A stretch of DNA of 64,000 nt from Crotophaga sulcirostris. Its lineage: Eukaryota > Chordata > Aves > Cuculiformes > Crotophagidae. Under the pieces are notes generated by a model. It made no database searches. It saw nothing but the letters and a program-made list of their open reading frames with translations, and was not told the DNA's origin. A program made the translations under genes and the position numbers. The stretch covers positions 909,912-973,911 of the forward strand of contig VYZB01000215.1 of NCBI GenBank assembly GCA_013397455.1, read 5' to 3'. Shown piece after piece: positions 12,927 through 25,247 of this stretch (position 1 is the stretch's first letter; every line of letters starts with the position of its first letter).

Positions 12927-14594
12927 ACTAACAATGAGTGACAGTGTTAAAAAGACCTTTTTATATGCACAATGGAAGTGCAAATTACATGTTACTACTT
13001 CAACTACACCTGGTGGGGTATCTGTAGACAAGCAAGTCACTGTGGATTCTTTTTTTGGCTTAAATTTGCTAATTAATGGAACGGATTAATGTCAGATTGT
13101 GATGTCAGGAATTCAGTTGAAATCATCATTGAACTTACAAGAAATAATAATAAAGCAATTAATAAAAACAGTGTTATTTTCATATATGTAACCCTTTGAA
13201 CTTTTAATTTTGAGCAATCCAAAGAAATCCTGCACTTTAATCTCCATTCCAATATTATTTTCTATACAAGTAACAACTGATGTAAGCATTGAAAAATATA
13301 TTGGTTTAGTTTTTGACCTTGCCAGGAGTGAAATCTAAGTAACTTTACGACTTTTTGAATAAAGAACAGGGAACATCTTCCAGTGACAAAAAGGTACTAT
13401 AAGTTTTCAGCATCCTGTTTAATTCTTGATGCACAGTTAGGTCTCTCTTATTTGTGAAGCAAAGCATTAGTAGAATCCAAGTCTTCAAATTCAAGATCTG
13501 TAAATGCTGTACTGTTCTCTCTAACTAAAATAAGCACATCTTTTAACACATATTGCATCATTCATCAATCTCCTTCAACTGCAATAGTAAACTGAAAATG
13601 TATGGTTTATTTTGGAAAAAGAAAACCTCAAAGAAATATATGAAATTTTTGACCGATTCCCAATGTGCAAGCTTTACAGAGTTATAATTAATGCACAAGT
13701 CTTAAGAACAGAACTTTAAGCAACATTTCCATAATATTCAGTTCTATGTTTCTGTTCTTATTATGAATAAAACAGCATGATAACATCTTCCAGAATTAAT
13801 TATAAATACTTTACATAAAGACCTAAATGTAAATGAAAATATATTGAACTATAAATAATTGAATGCTTGCTTCCTCTGTCACACTAGTTATTAACATGAA
13901 AGGGACCGAAATATAAAAACAGTTTCACAGACCTTGCATTTACAAAAGTGTATTCCATGATGCATCTGTTACAAAAGTTATTCAGTGACAGCAACTGAAA
14001 GCATATGCTGTCACTTATAAAAATTTCATTCAGTCAAGATGCTATTCTTCCTCTGCTTTTACAGACACATGCACCCTTCCTGAAATAAACAGTGACAAAG
14101 CAGTAAGCGAAAAAGGATTTTCAGGCAAATGTTTCTGTGTTTTTTCCTTAAACCAAGCACCTCTGTCCTGACAAACAGAAATTTCTGGAAGACGACTTTA
14201 CTACCACAGACACTAGAACCCAGGACTTCTCCAACAAGAGAACTGAGAATTGAGACTCACCACAGAAATGCATTTAAAACCATGTAGGACCTACCCCGTC
14301 TCTCAAGACTGCTGAGTACAACACCATGGCTAAGTGCGTTGCAATGATTTGTGCGGTTTGCTCTGAATCCCTCTCTCATTCTCCATCACCTCTGAGGATT
14401 TCCCTCTCAAGTCTGCTGTTCTCAAGTCTCCCACTTTCTGCTTGCGCTGCGGATCTTTTTGTTTCTTCCCCTTATTCTCAGTCCATCCTGCCCTATATTC
14501 CAGTAACTTCTCTGCTGAGTGTGCAGTTACTGTGAGGAGAGGCATGGTCTTGTGGGGGACAGAGGAAATATGCAATGCTTCCTACCAGTCTTTG

Positions 14595-14620
14595 AGTGGA
14601 ATATATATTTGTATTCCACT
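14595..14620. repeat. Perfect 9-bp inverted repeat (hairpin)
   Basis: AGTGGAATA at 14595-14603 and its exact reverse complement TATTCCACT at 14612-14620 are separated by 8 bases. The structure sits at the left edge of a TA-rich patch, so part of the pairing is low-complexity. No terminator or RNA function can be argued. Confidence 0.85.
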
Positions 14621-14680
14621 TAAATATACATATATACGTATATATATGTAGACACCTAATATCCTATATATATACACATT
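14621..14680. repeat. TA-rich low-complexity patch with 16-bp palindrome
   Basis: Alternating T and A with few interruptions. It includes a perfect 16-base palindrome ATATATACGTATATAT at 14630-14645, centred on a CpG, and a second TATATATA block near 14666. It probably varies in length between individuals. Confidence 0.75.
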
Positions 14681-15730
14681 ACAAATAAATCAGGAACCAG
14701 ATGACCTGTAGAATGCGACAGGAAAGCATTTGCTAGATAAAGTAATATTAATAAAAAAATCTAAATAGTTTAATGAAGTTTTAGGCATGTTTAAAACCAG
14801 TGACATTTATATAGCATGAGAACTACATCTTACTTCTGATTCTTTGGCTTGTTAAGCTTCCCTTAGTCTCTATTTACCCCCTTAATCATTAAAAAAAAGG
14901 TCTTAATAAGGTAGACTGGAACAGAAGAAAACCCTGTAAACACCGACGAGAAACATTAGCATAGGAATACAAAAAAATACATAAAATGTACTACATAATG
15001 TATATCACATTAGCAAATCCAATAGGATTCCTCTCAAGAGACCAATCCTCTATTTCTCAAAAGGGGAGAAAAGTATTTTAATGCACTGCTATGCCATATT
15101 TTGAAATTTTCTTTCTTGCTAATGTCCTTCCTCTGATTATGCTTTTTATTCCGTTATTTATCTTAATAGCCAGCTGCGGAAAGCTGAAATACAACCTATG
15201 TTGCTGTAACGTACTTCAAGATTTCAAAGTGCTATTTGGGAATGGATCCAGAATCAACCTGTCTACTCCACTTAAAAAACACCTAGTCAGCAAGTTTGTA
15301 TATAAGCACTTGCATTGTCTTTCTGTTGATCATGAAAACACACTTGTACACACAGTCTAAGAGTTTACACCTGGGCTTACATGACTGTTTATTTGAGAGA
15401 TCAAATAAATGTATATTAATTAAGCATTATGCCTGCACACTTCAGTGAGAAAAAAAAAACAACTCCAAAATTTTAAAACTGTAAGGCATTAAAACTTAAG
15501 AAATTTCCATGAAGTCAACATCCTAACTAAAAATCTATCACAGACTATTATGAATGTATAGCTATGACCACAAACCATAGTACTACTTTAAATGTTTGTG
15601 CATGTAAATATCTGGTTTATAAATAAAACTCACAGTAACTGTTGTGAAAATAAATACTTTTGCATAGTCCTGGACTGCCAATGTATTCAAAATTAAAATT
15701 AATGTCTACATTAATGCAAGTATCACTCTT

Positions 15731-15760
15731 AAAAAAAAAACAAACAAAAGAACAAAAAAA
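15731..15760. repeat. A-rich (CAAA-type) low-complexity tract
   Basis: Ten A residues followed by CAAA-like units and a further A run. It accounts for the lysine-rich part of a 133-codon open frame on the plus strand, which therefore should not be read as a gene. Confidence 0.8.
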
Positions 15761-18700
15761 ACCCAACAAAGCAGACAGAGTCCAACCCTCCCCAAAACAA
15801 CGTAAAACAAAAAGTAATTTTAAATGTATTTGTTGTATTAGAAGAAAGTGTTTTTTTTCAATAATTTGCACAATTAAATTGCAAGGCTCAAATAAATATA
15901 TTTACAGGAAAAGTGAAAATTTTCCATTTTTACACACATTACTATTCTGTAAAAGTTATCGTTTACTGTCCACAGAGCAGAACTATACTTTATCTATGTG
16001 TAACAAAAAGCTATCCACATATATTTCACCAATATACAGAAGCAATTGGCAGCATGGCTAGAGTGTGGCCAGATGCCAATGTCTTGAGTTATTTGATACC
16101 TTAAAGATACCGTGACATGAAAATGGGACAGGTAATGAAAGAAAGTAGGGAATACAGAGTAAATAAATATGTAATAAGACTTGGTTTCATGATTTATATT
16201 CTTAGGCAGTGGAAACGGTCCCATTTTCTTTCCACGGTAATATAAGACTTGTTTATCCTTAATGGTTGTAGGCACTTAACTGGAATGTCAAAGTCATCCT
16301 AGGCACCTTTTTTAATCAGGAGAGAGGAAAAGAAAAACCTTAAGAACACGATTTGGGTGTAAGGATTGAATGATTCTCTGCATTTTTCCATCAACTATGA
16401 AAACAATCTACAGCAACTATGTCCCTGGTTTACTTATTTTGGTTTTGTGCCTGTGGGATGAACACAGTCATATCTATGCTGAACACATAAATAACTGTGT
16501 TAATGTTTTTAGCTTTTGCAGGTCTGCCATAGCACATGCATCTTCTTGATCTTCAAAAGAATAAAATGAAAGCAAGTTAAAGCATCCCTCAGGGAAAGTA
16601 CAGGGGTTGTAGAAGTGTCAATAAAAAACTAATCTGGTCTACAGAAATTTTATTACAATTCACCCTTCACAAAATGTCCTGAAAACAAAGAAAGAAAAAA
16701 AAAGTTTCCCTGCATATAAATAACAAAGTAATCCCATTTATACTCAGATGCATACAAGGTTACTCAAAGTGAAGTTACACAGAGATCTATTAACCTGTAT
16801 CAGCATCTTGTGCACCCAATTCAACAGATGTCTCCCTGTGAGCTCAGCATCATTGGACGCATCTCAAAGGCACAACAGGGGTCTACGTGCAGACAACTGA
16901 CCAATCTTTTTTCAAAACAGGCTGAGAAACAGAAGCAATATGTTGACAGTAGCATCACTGGCATCTCAGTTTTCGCACTCTGTTAGATCAGTGACACTGT
17001 TTCCAAAATGAGAGCTACCTCATTTATTCTTCATTGCTGTCTGCCAACTCTCTGGACAGCCCACACCACCAGCAAACTCTTTTTTCTCACCCGCCTTTTC
17101 AGAAAAATATACCAAATATTCCTTTGCTCTCTCTCCACAATATTAAATTAGTCCACTGCTTGTATGTTTATGAGTCTTCTGCACACTGAAGGCTGTTTTT
17201 AATGGTTTCAACCATTCAACCTTCAATCTCACCATTACTTGTGAACAAAATGTGAATTTTTTTGTTTATCCAGATAATAAATGAAAGTGTCAGATGTGAT
17301 GTTTTTCATCTCATTATAGCAGCACACCTCACCTTCAATATTGAAACAGCTACACAGTTTCTGAACTCCTTTGATTTTAAGCTGTAGAAGTAATTAGCAT
17401 TCTACATAAAACAAACATCAGTGACAAGCTTCAATCATTACTGTTCTCATCTAATCCATAAATTCTAGTAAACCAGAATATTTTCTTAATATGAGTGTTT
17501 ATTAAAAAATTCATGCTATTATTTATATTTGCATGAAACCGTTACAGTATAACTAAAAGATAAATATCCAAAAGCTGTATCTCATAAAACGATTAAAAGT
17601 ATGTCTCTAATTTAAAGCAAATGATACCATTGCAGTCTACAGACTGAAAAAAATGCAGATAAACGACCAAAGGGGAAAAAAAGAAAGCACAGAAGAAAAC
17701 GTGAAGTACTGATTTACAACCTGTTAAAAAATGATAATGAATGCTGGCACAACCCATGAACAGGACATTCTAGACTCATTGCAAAGACTTATTTCAGGAG
17801 ACCCTGCCAACAAAAACAAGTAATGCAAGCCTCAGCAATCTCTAAACTTTTTCCAATAAAGAGACACAATCAATCAATGGTATTATATTTCTTAGGCTTT
17901 TGTTCCTCTCTTTTAATAAATTATATTAATAAAGTAATTCTTTGGTTTTCCGTGAAATTGAGACAGGAAAATGTATAGTGTCAAAATTCTTCACAAAAGA
18001 CAGAACAGTAGACAGGAAAAAAGATTGCATACTGGATTGCTGGGTTTGGTCAACAGAACAGCTTCACCAATGCTTTTGTCCCTTGTAAGACATGCTGCAG
18101 TTAAAAAGCCATAATTCAGAAAAGCAAATACAAAAATTGCTGGCTGGAATAAAACAGCAGACTTCCTTGTTACATTACCATATAATATGAAACTGAATTC
18201 TAGATTGTGGGAGGACAAAAACTATTTCCCTCAAATTATAATGTTTTAACTACCTGCTACGTCCTGAGAACTCGTTATTTTTATTTACCTGAAGTGTAAA
18301 ATGCAGTTAGTGTTCATGCAACATATAACGAAATACATTCAGTTCTACTTTTTAGTTTCATTATTCCACTTTAAGTTGACATGTGTTACAATTAAAAGAT
18401 TATGAGAAGCAGGGTCTGAATCTTCTAACATGCATGATCTCTCTTTGTTTCCTTTAAAGGCTCTGTAAGAACTATTTCTTCTTTTATATTTTAGCTTAAT
18501 TTCCATAGCAGCACAACATGATCAACACTGAATTGAAGAAGAAATCCCTCAGAAAGGGTTCACCTTTCTTAAGTGTCTGATTTTCCATCCTGATGTATTT
18601 TAACTTTTGCCTGGATTCACACCAACTGCTATATAATCCTCAAATAAACTTGCTAGAAATACACCTGAAAAAAGCTGAAAAGGATATCTTTGCAGCCCCT

Positions 18701-19558
18701 AACTATATCTGTGCCTGTAATTATTGCTAAAGAGATGTCTAAAAAAGTAACGCTTCTCTGATTATATACTATATTGCATAGAAAGAGCATTTCTTCTGGC
18801 TGATGAGAAATAAAATATGGATCTCCCAGCCTTAATTAATGCTTCTGTGCTGAACACATGCATTATAGCTTAACATTATAAAGTCTGTGAAAATGTACAG
18901 AAAATGGGTGAATCAATAACCTTACTTTAAAAGAATTTTTAGCTACATACAAATTGGGAAATGTAGCAAATGAATTATTTCATAGCACTTTGCACAAAGA
19001 TCAATTACAATTGTATTGCACTCCCTTCTTGCACCACTTCTAACATAATATGAAGTCACAACCATTGCTAATCAGGCTGAGTCAGCAACAGCAGTAGCAA
19101 AAACTGGAATCTTAAAGGTGGAAGAGGCACTCAAGTGATTCAATGACTACAGATGAAACCTTTAACCACTGATTATTCAAAATTGTAAGACTGTAAATAA
19201 AGAACTAAAACCTTAATAAATGCAATATAAACAGAAACAATAAGGCTATTTTTGCAAGTCTATGCAACACATATCAACACACGTTATACCATATGTTATC
19301 CAAAGGAAGTTCAATCCAAACATTTCAGGAATACTGTCCATTTTTCTAAGATCTGTCATTATACAGTAGCTAAGTAACAAAGAATTGCACCAGATATTAC
19401 TTACTGCTTTAAATTGGGATAGAAATGATTACAATACATCAGAGAAAACTGTATGTATAGTTAATATTCCTAGCCTACCAGGAGAACAAGCTGATGTTGT
19501 TAAGAATCAGTTAAGCTCTCTCTACGGACAACATCTAATTATTTGCAGTTCTTTAGAG

Positions 19559-19600
19559 CAGTGATTTTCAAACTGTAAGTTACAGAGCATGGATCTCCAT
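19559..19600 (+). mobile_element. Possible hAT (Charlie-like) terminus
   Basis: CAGTGATTTTCAAACTG at 19559-19575 resembles the terminal inverted repeat of Charlie-type hAT transposons (CAGTGGTTCTCAAAC-like). It is preceded by CTTTAGAG (19551-19558), which has the T-TAGA form typical of hAT 8-bp target sites. I could not find a matching right terminus or a second copy of the target site, so it may be a truncated ancient element or a coincidence. Confidence 0.35.
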
Positions 19601-22525
19601 AACTATTGACTACTTCAATGATTCCACAAGAAATCATAGGGAAAACCACACTGAATAAATGATGTTCATATATGCTCTTTAGCATATGTAACAAATACAA
19701 AATTTCTTAAAGCAACCTTACGACCAATAGGGTAGAGTTAGTTGTTCAATATTTTCTGCAAATAAAAAAGGGGAAAAGCTACATTGAGAGGAGTAGCCTT
19801 TCTTGAACTTTCTTTATGAAGAGACACTCAATTCTTACAAAAGTTCCACTACCAAAAAGCACTTTAAGTTTCATGGATAAATGCTTGACACGTTTATTTT
19901 GAATAGTGAACATTCAACTGTATTCCTAAATGCACAGGCAATGCCTTTGCATTCTTCTCAATTAGGCTGTCCCAGCTTCTACCTACTTTATAGTTCCTTT
20001 TTGCATTAGATGTCAGTCACGAGCTCTATGTTCATCCACGTTGGCCTTCTGCCACACTTGCTCCAATTTCTGCATGCTGAAATGAAACTTGTTTTGCTAT
20101 GAAAGGGGCTGTATCTGATGATCAACCAGCAAGATTACTTCTCATTATACGTGATGCAGAGTACAGCCTGAGAACTAGAAGATGATGGCTGACTGTTAGT
20201 CTTTTCTACACCCATCTTCACCAGATGTAAGCACAAACAAGAGTATAACCAGCAGTCTCTTATGTTACTGGTATCACTATCACAATTAAAGTGTATTAAA
20301 TAACAGTTTAATACAGGTGCTGTATAGTTCATGTTGAAATGACTAAACAGTCTCAATGGTTTTGACTCCCAATATAAAATATATTATAAAATGAACTTCC
20401 TATTTGTAATAGAAACCACTTGATAAATGCTGTGTTTAGGGACCTTCAGGAAAACCTCCAGAAAAATGCATATGCTTTATTAAAGATATGCATCTCTAGA
20501 ATCCATAAGGATAGCTAGACTGAATGTTCAAGTTGGAGGAGCTCTTAAGCTTATGTTACTCACACTAAGACTTTGATGACTCAGGTACTATTATACATTT
20601 TCTGTTTATTTGATTCAGCATGGGAAAAAAGTGACTGACATTTGTAAGTTAACTCGATTACAAAATACATGAGAGTCACTATGCTATTATTCTGATAGAC
20701 TACTCCTTTAAATGGACAAAAATAGGATATGCACCACAAATCACATCTGCTGCTGCACTCCCCTTCCTCTCTACTGAAAGAAAAATTAGTATTAAATTAT
20801 AGATCATAATTTACTTCCTTAGAATTTGTAACTTTTCTGATATAAAAGAATCTGGCACAAGAGATCACTAGAGTACTGTCCTAAAGTCAATAAAGACATC
20901 AATTGCTTCAATAGGATAATTCTCTTTGAAAGACAATTCACACCCTGCTAAGCTGTAGGGAAAATATTAGATAAACTCACCACAAACTTTCTACAAATTC
21001 ACAGAGCTACATAGCTGTACAGTACAGAGCATTTCCATAAGCAGCTTGCTCCTAATTCTTTACCTTTTCTCGTTTAGTTCAAAACTAATGAAAAAAGCAT
21101 AGTCTGATCTATGCTTTGCCAAATTCAGAGGACCCCCCATTGGGCATACAACATTACCATGTGCTTAGAGAAACCAGTTTTAGTATGATAAGTGTCACAG
21201 TGGGGAGTGATACTTTCTGCCAAGTGCTGATTTCTCAATATTAATGCACCACAGAAGAGCACATTGCTTATATGAAACGATCACTGCATTAGCTTACATT
21301 TGTCCTGTGAAAACTCAGGAATGCTTTGTCTCTAGTTTCCTTACACACATGGAAAGCACATGTATCACCATTCAGATCTGGCTGCAAAGCAGCGCTCTAC
21401 AACTCAGTAGATTTGAAAAGGGTCAGAGGAAAGAAGACAGACAAAATTGCTACCATCACAACTTTTAGAGCAATTGCAATGCTTCTGACAACTCATCAGT
21501 GTTTCTTACAAGAAACAAATTCAGGGTATAATCTAATATATCACACAGTATTAGTCCTATCTACTTTCCAGTAACCTCTCAAATCTCTTCAGGCAGAATT
21601 AGCCAATTTAAATTTCTGTGTCATGGAGATTAACTGCAGCTTTAATTTCTGTTCAAAGTGAACTTCAAAAATCCAGCGACAAAACCCATATTTATCTGTC
21701 AAAGCTTTAGAAATAAATAAGATTTAATGTCTTTTTTCAGATCTGTTAAAGAATAAATATAATAATTCAGAGTTTTGTCTGAGTTCAAGTGCTAATCACA
21801 GCAAGCAGAAATGCGAGATCAGAAAACATAGTTTTGTACTCTCTGAAAGATAAACGAGAAACTCCTCATGAAACAACATGTCTTGTTTTATTCTAGAAAG
21901 TAACCAGCAAGTCATCTGTGTTAATGATTACACTGACAAGAAAAATCTTTCTTTCAAAATTACACAACTATAAGCATATCTATCAGATTCAGGATTCCTG
22001 AAAAGTGGAAGGTACAACTTCAGCTGAAGAAAAACCATATCTTCTCTTTAGCTTCATAGAGCGTTAATGAGGAAATATGTCAAATCTTTTCAGATGACCA
22101 TAATCCACAAACTACATGGCTGAAATATGTTCAATACTCTAGGAACTGTAGTGGAAGCATATAGTTACTTTTCTTTAGCAGGTAGACCGTTCTGTGAAAT
22201 CAAGTCAGTCATGAGTGGGAATCTTGGAAGACTTGCACTCAGTGCTGACAGTTATTTTCATATAGATATTGCTATGATACAATTAAACCACTGGGAGTTA
22301 AAAACATGATAAATAAACTTTAAGATAAAGAAAATTACCAGTGGCAGTGATTCTGGAAGAGTCTCTTGCAAAAGCAATATTTGCATTGAGGTAGTAATAG
22401 AAAAATTTTACATGTAGCATCACAAGACTATGACACCATGACCTTTGTTCCTCCATGCTTCAAAGTGACTATAAGGTTTGCCTATAAGATTTAACTTTTA
22501 CTCAGTATTTCAGTTAGCTTATTAG

Positions 22526-22580
22526 CTAGAATATATTAACTAGAATATATTAACTAGCAATATATACTAGAATATAGAAA
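22526..22580. repeat. 14-bp tandem repeat, about 4 copies
   Basis: CTAGAATATATTAA occurs twice in perfect tandem (22526-22539 and 22540-22553), followed by two diverged copies beginning CTAG at 22554 and 22567. It is an AT-rich minisatellite. Confidence 0.85.
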
Positions 22581-23507
22581 ATATTCATCACATCCATAAT
22601 ATCAATATTATAATTGCAAGATTTACCTGGTAGGTACAACACTTACACAAAAGAAATTCCATAAGCAATAATGCAGTCAAAAATTTTCTCATCTCCAAAC
22701 AGCAACCAAAGATAACCAATAAAAAATATACTAAATGGGAATTCAAGAAAGAATAGTTAAAAAAGGAAGAAGTAGTAAGAAATAAGGCATGTATACATAA
22801 ATACACAATATAGCCTAATTTATTAAACAAAAAAAACCCCAAACAACTAAGCTGTGGTCAGGACCATAATATATATTGCATTAGTGAGGCTTTGTGGTTT
22901 ATTATGTTATTGTTAGAATCCCCTCAGTGTATAAAATGGGCATTTTTCTAATACACTTATTTATAACTTGCAAAATGCTCCTAAAGTCTATGCATTTGTC
23001 AACACAGATTTAAGAGAAAAGTTATTGTGAGGTCTCAGGTTGACTTCATTACATTTGCAAAGTATATCACACTGTAATACTGCATAATATGCTAGTAGAT
23101 ATAACTTATTAAAAGCTAGGGATGATCAGGATCTACTTAGGAGCCAGTTCCAACATCAGGATTTAAAGTTCAGTTATAACAAACCAGACAAATGAGTAGT
23201 TTTTGCACCAGATTTTTATTTGGAAGCTGAACTCTGAAATCCAGACTTAACATATGCAGTACTGCTATTCAATGAATGTTGGATCAAATTCATTTTGTAA
23301 CCACCTTAAAAAAAAAGTCGTAGTTTTATTACTGCAAGGTCATTTGTACCTGGTGGCAGTCATAACCTTCAATCATACGTTAAGACAACTAAATATCCTA
23401 CATAGCACATGAGAAAGATTAGTATACTAGGTATGGGAAGAAGCTGGTGTACTAAGTAGGAAGCCATCTTAGTTTGGTGGACAGAAATCTTGAGAAGAAT
23501 TTCTGTT

Positions 23508-23525
23508 AAAAAAAAAAAAAAAAAA
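23508..23525. repeat. A18 homopolymer
   Basis: Eighteen consecutive A residues. I see no retrocopied gene upstream of it that would make it a retrotransposed poly(A) tail. Confidence 0.9.
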
Positions 23526-25215
23526 GACTGGAATGAATGTTCTCTTTCCTCTATGGACTCATAGCCATGATTCATGTCTAGAACTAGTTCTTTCTCAGAG
23601 GACTACTTCAAAAAGCGAAAATGCAGCTCATACTCAAATCCAGTAATTCAGTAGGCAAACCATTCAGCTATATAATGGGAAACAAAACAAAACAAACATC
23701 TTCAGCTACAGTTTTTTCCTTATTACATGAAACATTTGAGCTTCCAAGAGAGTGCCCCGACTGCTTGTATTAAAAAAGTAATTTAAAAGTCTCTCTGTTC
23801 TGTATTACAGGAGCATCTAGTCATTCTGATGACCTTAAAACTAAGTCAAAATATGTGTGTCCTTATCCACTTTACCATAGAGGCAGATATGTGCACCCTT
23901 CTCTGTGGGTCAGTAAACATCCAAGTGTGAAAACCAGTAAGAAGAGCTAAGGGCCTTGCATAAGGGTCCTTTAAATAGCACTTGAGATGGTTATGACCTC
24001 TTTTGCAATCTCTGATAAAAGAGTTTGTAATGAAGAGGTGTGAGACCATCTTCCATTATCCAAGTAAATGCTTTAATCAATGGATTTAAAACACACCTTA
24101 AAAGCATCTCATTACTCAAAGTGCTTTGTGTTGGTTTCAGCAGGTACAACCTGAGAAAAACAACTAAGTTATGCAAGAAAGGCTGGACAGAGAAACATTT
24201 ATTCTAAGAGCTTGGGTGACGGGAACCTTTGTATTATCTTGACAGTGGTGGCTGCCAGCACTTGCAAATATATATAAGCCTACAGAACTTTGTGAAGCAT
24301 ATATCAGATAATTTAGATACCTCCATTTTGGAACTTGAATAGATAAGGAGTTCAGAGCACCAAGATTGGAGGTATGCTTCCTTTAGGAATCTATAGCTAA
24401 TTGTATTTTTAGAGAGATGGTCAAACAGGGCCTTTTTTTTAAATCACACAATTGCCACACAATTAGAGCTACATATAATTCACATCCCATGAGCTTTGAG
24501 CACAAGTATAATGACCTGTCTCCTGTTTGTAACCATCCATGGAAAAACACCAATCTCTCTGTGGAACCCTTAATGTCTACTTCAGTTCAAAAAGGTTGTT
24601 TAGAGAAGTGCAGTTTAATGACCTTTATTTTATGATCTCTATATATTAACTTAATACCTTTGTTAATTGGAATGAAAATTGTATTTAAAACACTTAAACT
24701 TCCTAGCAGTTCAGCAGTGTTTCTCTACGTACTGGTTTTATACCACCTGAAAGAATCCACTAGGTTAAGATCGATGTCACAAAACAACTACAAAAGGTCA
24801 GTGCGATAGACTGGTATCTTCATACAGTTTACAGAAGTGTTTGTTTGATTCATATTTAAAATTATGTTACCTGAAAATAGGGAGAAATGAATGGTAAATT
24901 AGACTGTGTCAGAGGACAGAAACACATGCTGATGAACTATCAAAAGAGAAAACTGCTGATTATAATTTTCTCCAAAATATATTAGCGTCTACTTTCAGTC
25001 ATCTGCGATATAATATATAAAGGTAAAATCTCAGTAGAAGGCAATTCATACATTTTAGTAGATCAGTATAAAGACTGTTATGTGCCTTTGGAAGAAGCTG
25101 ATTTGAGTCATAGGCTTCATTACCTTGTGGGTGGAATCACAGACAAGATATGACTTCTCTGTGTCAGATTCCATCAGCTAGCATTATCATTTACAGATAT
25201 ACAATTCTTCAAACA

Positions 25216-25247
25216 TACTGGATATGCAAACCTATGCATATCCAGTA
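25216..25247. repeat. Perfect 13-bp inverted repeat with 6-base loop
   Basis: TACTGGATATGCA (25216-25228) and its exact reverse complement TGCATATCCAGTA (25235-25247) flank the loop AACCTA. The arms are mixed sequence rather than simple TA, so chance formation is less likely than for the TA-rich hairpins. Each arm holds a TATGCA core resembling POU-factor half sites. The function is unknown. Confidence 0.9.

Noticed and set aside
15660..16061. 133-codon open frame, plus strand.
   Set aside because: Much of it is translated A-rich low-complexity DNA (Lys/Gln/Asn runs). No domain, no splice context and no family resemblance.
24267..24277. TATATATAAG, TATA-box-like.
   Set aside because: TA-rich motifs are common in this intron, and no downstream exon, initiator or conserved gene supports a promoter.
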